Source: Zanthoxylum bungeanum (Eukaryota > Streptophyta > Magnoliopsida > Sapindales > Rutaceae). From it: a DNA stretch of 64,000 bases. The notes below the pieces were generated by a model that was given only the letters and a program-made list of their open reading frames with translations, searched no databases and had not been told where the DNA came from. Made by a program: the position numbers and the translations under genes. The stretch covers positions 1 through 64,000 of the forward strand of contig SKCR01041567.1 of assembly GCA_019454045.1 (NCBI GenBank), in the 5' to 3' direction. Shown here piece after piece: positions 34,834 through 43,291 of the stretch; positions within the stretch are counted from its first letter, which is position 1, and the number at the start of each line of letters is the position of its first letter.

Positions 34834-35839
34834 ATGGAAATGGAAGATACCCATTCCGGTGCAATGATTAAATTGGCTGCCACTAATTACTCCCTCTGGA
34901 GACCTAGGATGATAGATTTTTTACATTGTAAAGATCTGTTTGATGTCATCGAGATGAAGGGAGTGAAACCAGAGTCTGTTAAGGAGTATGACTGGAATAA
35001 ACTCAACAACAGAACTTTGGGTCAGATTAGGCAGTGGATCGGTCACAGTGTCTTCCACCACGTAGCACAGGACACAGATGCTTATGAAATGTGGAGGAAA
35101 TTGGAAGACATGTTCCAGGCCAAAACAGCTCGGAATAAGGCCTTAATCATGAGGCGTTTGGTGAACCTGAAGCTACGGAGTGGAACTTCCGTTGCAGAAC
35201 ACACCAACGAGTTTCAAAGCCTGGTGAACCAGTTGTCTGCAGTAGACATGCAACTGGCAGATGAAGTTCAAGCCCTCCTGCTACTCAGTTCTCTTCCTGA
35301 TAGTTGGGAGACTCTGGTGGTTACTCTCAGCAACTCAGCTCCAGGAGGCAAACTTTCCATGCCTATGGTAAATGATGCCTTGTCAAATGAAGAAGCCAGA
35401 AGAAAAGACGTGGGCTCAGATCAAACAGAAGCCCTTGTCTCGGAGCAGCGAGGAAGACAACAGGAGAAACATCAAGGTGGAAGGAGAGGCAGAAGCAAAA
35501 GCAGGGGCAGATCCAAAGAACAAGTGCTTCCACTGTGGCATTGAAGGCCACTTGAAGAAGAATTGCCGAAAACTGCAACGAGAGCAGAGAGAAGGCAATA
35601 ACCAGCCGAAGAAGAATGATGCGGAGACACTAGTAGTTACCACAGTAGATGTAGCTATATGCTCCGGCCAGAAAGAAACATGCCTTCACACCGCAACTCA
35701 GGATGTCGAGTGGGTGGTAGATACTGCAGCATCCTACCACGTCACTCCTCACAGAGATTTCTTCACAACATACAAAGCAGGAGACTTTGGAGCAGTGAAG
35801 ATGGGATACCAGTTCTTCTCAGATAGTAGGAATTGGTGA
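34834..35839 (+). pseudogene. B2 gag and protease
   Basis: Gag starts MEMEDTHSGAMIKLAATNYS (34834) with LKLRSGTSVAEHTNEFQSLV and LLLSSLPDSWETLVVTL. A frameshift near 35480-35530 moves the zinc knuckle CFHCGIEGHLKKNC into the frame that continues to the protease motif EWVVDTAASYHVTPHRDFF. The frame then ends at 35839 after a second shift. Capsid, knuckle and protease active site are all recognisable. Confidence 0.88.
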
Positions 35840-35846
35840 AATATAG

Positions 35847-36728
35847 TTGAGGACAAATGCAGGGTATACCATAACCCTGAAGAAGGTCAGACATGTTCCA
35901 GAACTTCGGCTCAACTTACTCTCGGGGGTAGCCCTTGACAAACAGGGCTATGCTAGCCACTTCAGCAACGGCACCTGGAGAATGATCAAAGGTGCTATGG
36001 TCATCGCCCGAGGACACATCTGTGGAACCTTGTACAAGACTCATGTGAAGATATGTGCAGAAAGCCTTAATGTAGCTGAACGGGAGGCTTCTCAGAATCT
36101 GTGGCACCAGAGACTCGTTCACATGAGTGAAAGAGGGTTGTCTACCTTGACGAAGAAGGATCTAATCACCGTCTCCAAAAATGCTACTCTGGATCCTTGC
36201 AACCACTGTCTATTCGGTAAGCAACACAGAGTCTCTTTCAATTTCTCTTCTACAAAGAAATCAGAGTTACTCAGTCTGGTGTACTCTGATGTATGTGGTC
36301 CATTGGAGGTAAACTCACTAGGCGGTAATAAATATTTTCTGACTTTTATTGACGATGCTTCTCGGAAAGTATGGGTGTATTTTATGAAATCAAAGAATCA
36401 GGTCCTGGACTATTTCAAACTGTTCCATGCCATGGTCGAGCGTGAAACAGGGAAGAAACTGAAGTGCCTTCGTACAGACAATGGAGGTGAATACACTTCC
36501 AGAGAGTTCGATGCCTACTGCGGAAGTCACGGCATTCGACACGAGAGGACTGTTCCACGCACCCCACAACACAATGGTGTCACTGAAAGGATGAACCGCA
36601 CCATTATGGAGAAAGTCAGAAGCATGATCAGCATGGCCAAGCTGCCAAAGCCATTCTGGGGAGAAGCTGTTCGTGCCGCCTGCTACCTGATCAACAGATC
36701 ACCATCTGTACCGTTGAACTTTCAATGA
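35847..36728 (+). pseudogene. B2 integrase fragment
   Basis: 293 codons: GAG-pre-integrase (NLWHQRLVHMSERGLSTL; DPCNHCLFGK with the CxxC intact), then the core with YSDVCGPLE, FIDDASRKVWVYFM, TDNGGEY and PQHNGVTERMNRTIMEKV, which retains the Glu. The first His motif reads HQRLVHM where HxRLGHM is usual. The frame ends at a stop created by the deletion joining it to RT. Confidence 0.87.
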
Positions 36729-38264
36729 AGCAGTATCTCATAAAGACAAAGACAAATGGCTGCACGCAATGCAGGATGAGATGGAATCTTGCAGAAGAAT
36801 AACACTTATAAGATAGTCAAACTCCCACATGGAATGAAGGCACTGAAGAACAAATGGGTATTCAAGCTCAAGAAAGATGGCAGCGGAAAAGTGGTGAAAC
36901 ACAAAGCTCGGCTAGTGGTCAAAGGATTCCTACAGAAAAAAGGAATTGACTTTGATGATATTTTTCACCGGTGGTAAAAATGGCTTCAATCCGAGTTATC
37001 CTAGGATTAGTAGCCAGATTGAACTTGGAGCTTGAACAGATGGATGTCAAAACAACATTTCTTCATGGTGATCTGAATGAAGAAATCTACATGGAGCAGC
37101 CAGAAGGATTCAAGGTTTCAGGAAAAGAAAACCTTGTCTGCAAGCTGAAAAAGAGCTTGTACGGGCTCAAGCAAGCACCGAGGCAATGGTACAAGAAGTT
37201 CAACTCATTCATGGTGGGTCAAGGCTACAAAAGAACTGCAGCAGATCAGTGTGTATACATTCAGAGGTTTCCAGATGGAAATTTTGTTGCTCTTCTACTG
37301 TATGTAGATGACATGTTGATTGTTGGACAAGAAGCAGCGAAGATCAGCCAGCTGAAGAAGGAACTCTCCAAGGCTTTTGACATGAAAGACTTGGGACCAT
37401 CTCAACAGATTTTGGGAATGGAGATTGTTCGTGACAGAGAACAAGAAGTTATGGCTTTCACAGGAGAGATATATTGAACGGGTAATCAGAAGGTTCGATA
37501 TACAGAAAGCCAAACCAGTCAGCGTTCCGCTAGCGCACCATTTCAAACTGAGCAAGAGTTTGTGCCCCTCATCCAAGAAAGAGATAGAGGAAATGTCAGC
37601 AATACCATATTCTTCAGCTGTTGGAAGTCTAATGTATGCAATGGTATGTACCATGCCAGATATTGCACACGCAGTGGGTGTAGTGAGCCGTTTTCTCTCT
37701 AACCCTGGAAAGCAACATTGGGAGGCAGTCAAATGGATTCTCAGGTACCTCAAGGGTATAACGAAGTTTCGTCTGTGTTACGGGGGAGCTGATCCGATCT
37801 TGGAAGGCTATATAGATTCAGATATGGTGGGAGATCTTAATGGTAGGAAATCTACATCAGGATTCATTTACACTTTTGCAGGGGGAGATGTGTCATGGCA
37901 GTCAAGATTGCAGAGGTGTATTGCATTATCCACAACAGAGGCTGAGTACATTGCCATAGCTGAGGCAGGAAAAGAAATGTTGTGGCTAAAGCGTTTTCTC
38001 CAAGAGTTAGGGATCAAACAGACAGAATTCAAGATACATTGCGACAGTCAAAGTGCTCTGGACTTGAGCAAGAACTCAATGTATCATTCCCGGACGAAAC
38101 ACATTGATATTCGCTATCACTGGATACGCGAGGTGATGGATCAACAGCTGATGAGACTAGTGAAGATCCATACAGATGAGAATCCAGCCGACATGTTAAC
38201 GAAAGTGGTTACCCGAGACAAGCTAGAGTTGTGCAGAGACACAACCGGGATAGCTTTCAGATGA
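36729..38264 (+). pseudogene. B2 reverse transcriptase and RNase H
   Basis: RT across three frames: MKALKNKWVFKLKKDGSG, KARLVVKGFLQKKGIDFDDI, QMDVKTTFLHGDLNEEIYME, LLLYVDDMLIVGQE. After a frameshift at about 37450, RNase H is complete (YIDSDMVGDLNGRKSTSGF, STTEAEYIAIAEAGKEM, HSRTKHIDIRYHWIREVMD, NPADMLTKVVTRDKLELCRD). It stops at 38264 before the 3' untranslated region. RNase H looks intact; RT is interrupted by two small shifts. Confidence 0.88.
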
Positions 38265-38429
38265 CGATTTTTTTTTTCGGATACATAGAACTACGATTGG
38301 CTTGATCCCAACTCAGGGTACGTAGGCAGTCATACAGATCCAGTCAGGGGAGGATCCTTTTGAGGATCCGATTTGGATGATTGATGGTCGGCTCAGATTT
38401 TAGGGCAAATCTTCACCGAGGGGGAGATT

Positions 38430-38752
38430 TGTTGAATCATTCACAGCTTGCATGCATCATGCATGCAAGCTGTACTCAAAACCAGTGTGACAGCCTTCAC
38501 ACAGCAAGGAAGACGTGTGAAGCTGTCAGCAAATGCCAAACCGCGTGGCATTGTTCACGCGGTTTGGGCACTATCAATTGGAGCCCCATTGCTTTGTAAA
38601 ATCATCCCAAAGTGAGTGTAAATTGTATAGAGAGAGTGTGAGGTTTTTTTCTTTGAGTTTCTTGTTGTAAACTTGTAGTATTTATTTTTGTAGTAATAGA
38701 TACAATTCGGTTTTTCCTCAAACACTCCAAGAGTGATCAGTGAATCACAACA
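38430..38752 (+). repeat. B2 3' LTR
   Basis: TGTTGAATCATTCACAGC to AGTGAATCACAACA. Palindrome 38536-38567; the TATA-like site reads TATCAAT where the 5' LTR has TATAAAT. Followed by ACTCTG (38753-38758). Confidence 0.9.
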
Positions 38753-40743
38753 ACTCTGTCCTTAACAGAAGCTCGATGGTTGATTTGTTGCCTATACTGA
38801 TTCTGTACTGTGATAATGGAATTGAGCCAAAATTTAATGGTCCCGGTTTGGCTTCTGGAAATACTAGATTGGGACAAGCCCAGAGCAAAAGAAACAAGCT
38901 GAGAGAGATTCCAAGGCTCGAAGGCCACACCGATAGAGTTTGGAGCCTAGGTTGGAAATCGCTCACTTTCATCGGTGCTCTGTCGGTCTTGGCATCGTGT
39001 AGCGGCGAAAGAAACACACGAATTGGGGAGCAGAACACCCCCTTCATTCTGCGAGCAAAAAAACAAGAATGGTTCCATATGGGTTTCTTGATTTGGAAAC
39101 CACCTTTCACCAACTCCCTAATGTTCTACCTGGAGCTGGCCATGAAGAATTCGTTGACGAGCCAAAACTTGCCGCATCCACATTTCAGCATACTAGCGGC
39201 AAGCCGTTTTTGGAACTGCAAGGCAGTTTTGGAGGAAAGTTATGATAACACTATCAAGGCTGTAGAAGTAAAGGTTGTTAAGGGATTGTGGGAAACGTTG
39301 TCGAAGAGCTTGATAGAAGAGGTTCAGCGGTGGGAATGCATGAAACAAACAAGTGTCCAGCGATGGAGATGCATGCAACAAGAAGGTGTCAACTTGAAGT
39401 ACGTGATGGAGTTTGGTTCAAAACCTACAGAAAAACAATTGTTAATTTCTACTATGTTTCTTCACAAATGGCTTCCAATTAGAATCGCTAGGCGAGCATG
39501 TGGGCTCGAGACCCTCCCTTACGGCTTGTCTGAGAAGCCTGCCATTTTGAGAGTTAGAGACTGGTATTGGGACTCAGTTCTTCATTTGAGGTTGTTTCCT
39601 GACATTAAAAGTACGTGCGAAGAAAGAGATTTAGCACAAATGATTAATGCAATTAAGGTGAGGCATAATTTTGTGATTCCCATGATGGCCTTGGGGGTTC
39701 AACAGTGGAGGAAATGGATGGATCCCAAGATTTTTTATGAGGATCTGGACGAGCTTCATCAGTTTCTGAATCTGTTTTTTATGGCTAGGGTTGGAATTTG
39801 TATGCTTATAGCAAGGTTGTGTATAGTGATTGATTTCTGCTACTGGATTTGGTTTAACTCAGCTTCTATGAAGGAAATCCTTTTCGGTACAGATCACAGC
39901 CAACTTCACGAGAGGGATGTGGAAGAGAAGGACAAGAGGGAGACATACGTAAAACCTTTATTTGAATTGAATGAACTTCCGGAAGCTTTTATGGATTTGC
40001 AAATGGAAATTGCTAGCTTAAGCAATGGTACAACATATTTAGATAGTGTTGTGCATTTCATGGAACTTCTTGGTGAAATTCCAAACGGTGAATTGCATTT
40101 CTTTATCAAGCAAAAAAGAGCGATGCATTTTGCGTGGCTTTCTGGAGCAGGTATATATCATGGTGGCCTGAAATTTGGAGCAAAATTTATTTCTCCAATT
40201 GGTGATGAAGATTTTGTGGAAAACAAGGCTCTGTTGAGCTATTCAAAATTTTCTGAAAGTGCTGAAGCAGTTAAACCCAGTTCCATGATAGAGTCTGAAT
40301 TTCATTTCCTGCTATTTATGGGGAATAAGGTTAAGGTTGTGAATAGAATCAGCGAGCAAATCATAGAAGAATTTCAATTTGATCAAACATCAGACTCCAT
40401 TTCAAGGGGTATCATTGGAGTGTGCAGTGAGGCATCTGTTGGGGTGTTCTATGCATATGTCCCGAATTTTATTTTTCAGGTATCTATCAATGATGAAGGC
40501 CGAGATATGTGGAAGGTAAACCTGGCGCAACAAATTCCAAGAGATGGACTTGGGGACAAGTCCAAGGTTACGACGGGAGGAATTGTTAGGGATTATTATT
40601 TGGAGGGAATGCAGAATGTTGACAAAAGCATACAAAGTACTGATAAGGGGGAGCAAAAGTTGATGAGCCACAAGTCCAAGGCCCAAATAGAGGGAAGGCC
40701 TCCAATCCAACAGGTTTATGAAAGAAAAGGGAAAAGGGGATGA
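38740..40743 (+). CDS. Chimeric captured-gene ORF (CIA1-PDK-VPS18)
   Basis: A 667-codon open frame inside the gene-capturing element, running from the B2 LTR edge into the 3' LTR at 40584. Before the nested insertion the frame continued upstream through 29219 to 28502 with one stop. The order is an unassigned lead (38753-38898), CIA1 WD40 pieces (38899-39036, about 39205-39260), PDK (39289-39822), VPS18 (39871-40518). All three host pieces read in the sense direction and in one frame, without introns, but each is internally deleted or rearranged, so none keeps a full catalytic or binding domain. The openness over 2 kb is notable for a transposon passenger. It may reflect recency or selection for a reading frame. 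I infer no function. Confidence 0.85.
   Translation: MNHNNSVLNRSSMVDLLPILILYCDNGIEPKFNGPGLASGNTRLGQAQSKRNKLREIPRLEGHTDRVWSLGWKSLTFIGALSVLASCSGERNTRIGEQNTPFILRAKKQEWFHMGFLIWKPPFTNSLMFYLELAMKNSLTSQNLPHPHFSILAASRFWNCKAVLEESYDNTIKAVEVKVVKGLWETLSKSLIEEVQRWECMKQTSVQRWRCMQQEGVNLKYVMEFGSKPTEKQLLISTMFLHKWLPIRIARRACGLETLPYGLSEKPAILRVRDWYWDSVLHLRLFPDIKSTCEERDLAQMINAIKVRHNFVIPMMALGVQQWRKWMDPKIFYEDLDELHQFLNLFFMARVGICMLIARLCIVIDFCYWIWFNSASMKEILFGTDHSQLHERDVEEKDKRETYVKPLFELNELPEAFMDLQMEIASLSNGTTYLDSVVHFMELLGEIPNGELHFFIKQKRAMHFAWLSGAGIYHGGLKFGAKFISPIGDEDFVENKALLSYSKFSESAEAVKPSSMIESEFHFLLFMGNKVKVVNRISEQIIEEFQFDQTSDSISRGIIGVCSEASVGVFYAYVPNFIFQVSINDEGRDMWKVNLAQQIPRDGLGDKSKVTTGGIVRDYYLEGMQNVDKSIQSTDKGEQKLMSHKSKAQIEGRPPIQQVYERKGKRG
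38899..39260 (+). pseudogene. Captured CIA1/CIAO1 (WD40) fragments
   Basis: LREIPRLEGHTDRVWSLGW followed by SVLASCSGERNTRIGEQN matches the first WD40 blade of the cytosolic iron-sulfur assembly protein CIA1/CIAO1, which passes Fe-S clusters to target proteins. The usual RIWEQ reads RIGEQ, losing the WD Trp. At about 39205-39260, FWNCKAVLEES and YDNTIKA resemble later CIA1 stretches, so at least one internal deletion joined them. 39040-39205 between them is unassigned. Most of the seven-blade propeller is missing. Confidence 0.78.
39289..39822 (+). pseudogene. Captured pyruvate dehydrogenase kinase fragment
   Basis: Matches the N-terminal four-helix domain of mitochondrial PDK, which phosphorylates the PDH E1-alpha subunit: SKSLIEEVQRW, YVMEFGSKPTEKQLLISTMF, LPIRIARRACGLETLPYGLS, KPAILRVRDWYWDS, AIKVRHNFVIPMMALGV, LDELHQFLNLFFMARVGI. 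The catalytic GHKL ATPase half (N-, G-boxes) is absent, so no kinase activity. A 33-nt tandem duplication (39325-39357 and 39358-39390) doubles QRWxCMxQxxV. No introns, whereas plant PDK genes are multi-exon. Confidence 0.92.
39871..40518 (+). pseudogene. Captured VPS18 fragment
   Basis: Matches the N-terminal (Pep3/Vps18) region of VPS18, a core subunit of the HOPS/CORVET tethering complexes at the vacuole and endosomes: KEILFGTDHSQLHE, EKDKRETYVKPLFELNELPE, ELHFFIKQKRAMHFAWLSGA, YSKFSESAEAVKPSSM, GNKVKVVNRISEQIIEEFQF, SRGIIGVCSEASVGVFYAY, NDEGRDMWKV. A segment of roughly 30 residues is missing after SNGTTYLDS. The alpha-solenoid and RING parts are absent. Intronless. Confidence 0.93.
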
Positions 40744-41216
40744 TGTGTGGAGATATAATCAGCATGGCAATAGCTGGCAAGGGCATGGAATTATGTTGCT
40801 GTCGTGTGGGAAAAATTAGTTAAGGATAATGATGAGGGCATGTGTTTGTGTTTGTATATATTGATTAGTTACAGATAGTAGGGATATCTTTTTGGGAAAT
40901 TATCTTTGGGTGTTTGTAGAGAAAAGCTCTGCCTCGCAGTGGCCATGGGTGCTTGGGTTTTTCTTGTTTTGTAATTAGAACTACCAGCAGTAGCTGGTTA
41001 GAGGAAAACTACTATTTCTCCATCTTGTTTCTTTTTATTCTTCATTTAGAGCTATGTAATCTCTTTTAAATGAAAAGTGGGAAGAATATCAATTTCCTTA
41101 ACTTGTCTGATTTCATTCGCTCTATTATTTGACTTAGATTGTGTTCATTTTGCGTATCATCTCATTCAACTCAAACAATATCATCAAGTCATTTCACACG
41201 CTTCAGGGGCTTAACA
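40584..41216 (+). repeat. 3' LTR of the gene-capturing element
   Basis: TGTTAGGGATTATTATTTGG to CAGGGGCTTAACA, followed by the GATTC target duplication (41217-41221). Aligns to 24465-25099 over its length. Confidence 0.92.
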
Positions 41217-41353
41217 GATTCCTATCACCCAGGCATGAACATGTATATAATCGGCTCAGCTCAATTCATTTGCATCCAATTAAGAGGAATTTTTCAATAC
41301 AGCAACTCAGAATTATGTATTTCTCAACAACCCATCAAAATAACTTCCCAAGT

Positions 41354-41953
41354 TGTTGGAAATTAATTGTTGTTAATTATTTGGTGTTGTTAAATAACAA
41401 CAATTAGTAATAATTTCATGTTGGAAATTATTAAGTTAATTATTTGGTGTTGTTAAATAACAACAAATAGTAATAATTTCATGTTGGAAATTATTAAATT
41501 AATTTTTTGGTGTTGTTAAATAACAACAATTAGTAATGATATCATTATTAAGTAAACACAAGAGTTGTTAATCAAATAATTAAGTAACAACAAGAGTTGT
41601 TAAGTAACAACAATTAGTGAAATGTTAAATGGGGAACATATGGTACACCCATGATGTTAACATTTTTGTAAGGGTTAGAAAAGGTCATTATGCATCCTAA
41701 TAATGTGATTAATAGTAATCAATGATAGTGACTTGTTTTCCCTCCTATAAATAAGATCATTTGTTTATTGAGTTAAGCAATCAATTAAGTTTGATTAAGA
41801 GGTCTCTTTAAGTTTAAAGGTATGCAATTGTGTTGTGATTAACTTAGATTTATTTCAATTAGTTTGTAAATAAATTTAGGACTAGTAATACATGTATGGT
41901 TAGATCCTAAGAGGACAAACATGTAAATATATTAGAGATTTTGTTTCCTAACA
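41354..41953 (+). mobile_element. Probable solo LTR with 63 bp internal repeats
   Basis: Opens TGTTGGAAATTAATTG and closes TTTGTTTCCTAACA; 600 bp. Flanks CAAGT (41349-41353) and TAAGT (41954-41958) agree in four of five bases. The first 180 bp are three tandem units of about 63 bp, each with TTGTTAAATAACAACAA, an inverted repeat. TATA-like CCTATAAATAAG at 41743. Lies in the large DnaJ intron. Confidence 0.6.
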
Positions 41954-42245
41954 TAAGTCATATAACCTTTTAAGATGATACTGGCCAATTATGAAGCAAG
42001 CATTAATTATGCTTGGACATGGCCCATTTGAGGCATTATATAGCTCCAATAGCTAAGCCAGCCCCAAATACAGAATATGACTTAATACCATGAACCAAGA
42101 TACATGACAAAATCAAATCAATCCATCTGCACTATCGTCTTTCTCTTTTAAAAATAAAAATTAATTTTCTTTTAGATGCAAATCCTAACTCACAACACAT
42201 AAGAAAAAGCTCAAGTGGTGTCACCAAAAAGTATCAACATCAAAC

Positions 42246-43080
42246 CTGCTGGAATTGTAACTTTAACTTCCTTAATGCCATCAACCACCCCTGATCCTTT
42301 ACAAGACATACAGTATTCCTGGAATAGATGGGGGAAAAAGAAAAAGAAAATGACTAACATCAGTTACCACAATATATAAAATTTCATGCAAATTTTTACT
42401 TGAATTTGCTCTGCACCTTTACGATCCTTCCCGACCCTTTACAGCTGTTGCATGTTGATGTAAATGGAGGAATAGAGATCTGGTTTAAAGTAAAAAAGAA
42501 ATATATATTAATGACCAATACTAAAATAACCAGCAAAAGCTACTATCCTCACAAAGTGAACCCTTTCAGAAGGATTTATCCACTACTCATTATCAGAGTA
42601 TAGATCTTCAAAATACTTACTCTCCCTGTGCCTTGGCATGCTGGACAGATATTTGTTTTGGCATCAGATGGATAGCCACGCCCGTCTGCGTCAATAGCCA
42701 GGGAACAAGAAAACTCAAGCATTTATGACAGTTAAATAAACACAACAGAAGGAAGAGAATGAAAAGACACATATAAGCAACCAAGGAGTAAGGCATTTGT
42801 TCTTGATTTCCTAAATATGCATGATTCCAAGAAATATTAGTTATACTCACGGCAAGAATCACATGACACAAATGCATAAAAAGACACTTGTTTTGTACAT
42901 CCCTTGGCAGCTTCAGGGAAAGAGAGTATGAGCTCCACCTATGGAATTTGAAATATAACATGGTACTATTATTTAGCTTGGAAGTATAGAGAATTGGTAT
43001 TATATAGATACTGGTGACCAGAAACAAACAAGTTTAACCTGAATGTCAGGTGCAAAATGATTCGCCTCATCTTCAAAAAT
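42246..43080 (-). pseudogene. ATJ1: ATJ1-like exons 7-11: zinc-finger region
   Basis: Five exons with canonical splice sites. 43080-43039 is IFEDEANHFAPDIQ. 42938-42851 begins VELILSFPEAAKGCTKQVSF and ends CDSC. 42685-42621 contains GRGYPSDAKTNICPACQGTG. 42479-42417 is ISIPPFTSTCNSCKGSGRIV plus K. 42318-42246 begins EYCMSCKGSGVVDGIKEVKV. Together they provide all four CxxCxGxG zinc-binding motifs of a type I DnaJ, in order and in frame. This part of the gene looks undamaged, which suggests the gene was lost recently or that part of it is still expressed. The next exon is 18.4 kb away. Confidence 0.88.
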
Positions 43081-43172
43081 CTAGAAGCCATCAATGACTT
43101 TTAAATTCAATATTAAAAGATCACAATAACACACTGCTTTAAGGTGAAACATAAAAGGGGACAGCAAGATAC

Positions 43173-43291
43173 CTCGGATAATATTTTATGGAAAGAATCA
43201 GAGAAGTGAGTTCGATAAGCGTATCGGACCCCTCTGCATTACCAGCATAACCGAACCCCTCTGCATCACCAGCATAACCGAATCCCTCTGC
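43173..43291 (-). pseudogene. ATJ1: ATJ1-like exon 6, 3' part (split by copia element)
   Basis: The rest of the exon is 52772-52728. Joined without the retroelement and one TSD copy it is 164 nt, one short of a multiple of three, although both splice boundaries are phase 0. It encodes KGAENVKYGTGDAEGF, then a nine-residue repeat (DAEGFGYAG, twice, from a 27 bp tandem repeat at about 43231-43291), then YAYRTHFSDSFHKILSE in a shifted frame. The missing base lies near 43228, where TTC of the repeat reads TC. The FSDSFHKI segment is the conserved linker after the J domain. The repeat expansion is not expected from the Arabidopsis protein. Confidence 0.82.

Larger units (their letters stand above)
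33925..38752 (+). mobile_element. Copia element B2 (plus strand, integrase C-terminus deleted)
   Basis: LTRs 33925-34245 and 38430-38752, primer site 34248-34259 (TGGTATCAGAGC), polypurine tract GAGGGGGAGATT before 38430. Gag, protease, integrase core, RT and RNase H are present, but about 1 kb between integrase (PLNFQ, 36725) and RT (start EAVSHKDKDKWLHAMQDEM, 36728) is deleted. Frameshifts occur in gag-protease and RT. B2 shares internal sequence and U5 with B1, but its U3 differs. The right flank is ACTCTG, matching the left flank of B1, while its left neighbour is B1 itself. Confidence 0.88.
24465..41216 (+). mobile_element. Non-autonomous LTR element carrying pieces of three host genes
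   Basis: LTRs at 24465-25099 and 40584-41216 (635 and 633 bp, highly similar) with flanking GATTC duplications at 24460-24464 and 41217-41221. Without nested insertions (25243-28385 and 29223-38758) it is about 4.1 kb. Sense content: 5' LTR, primer site, N-terminal gag coiled coil, a Ser/Gly/Thr-rich frame, then CIA1, PDK and VPS18 fragments in one frame, polypurine-like GACGGGAGGAAT, 3' LTR. There is no protease, RT or integrase, so mobility would need an autonomous relative. The host pieces lack introns, as expected of RNA-level capture. It lies antisense in the largest DnaJ intron. The gag N-terminus (METRLEKVEG-like) resembles that of the chromovirus at 53014-59199, suggesting a Ty3/gypsy origin. 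Confidence 0.88.

Noticed and set aside
38740..40743. A 667-codon ORF as an ordinary functional host gene
   Set aside because: It lies between LTRs, begins in another element's LTR, ends in the 3' LTR, and joins incomplete pieces of three unrelated proteins.
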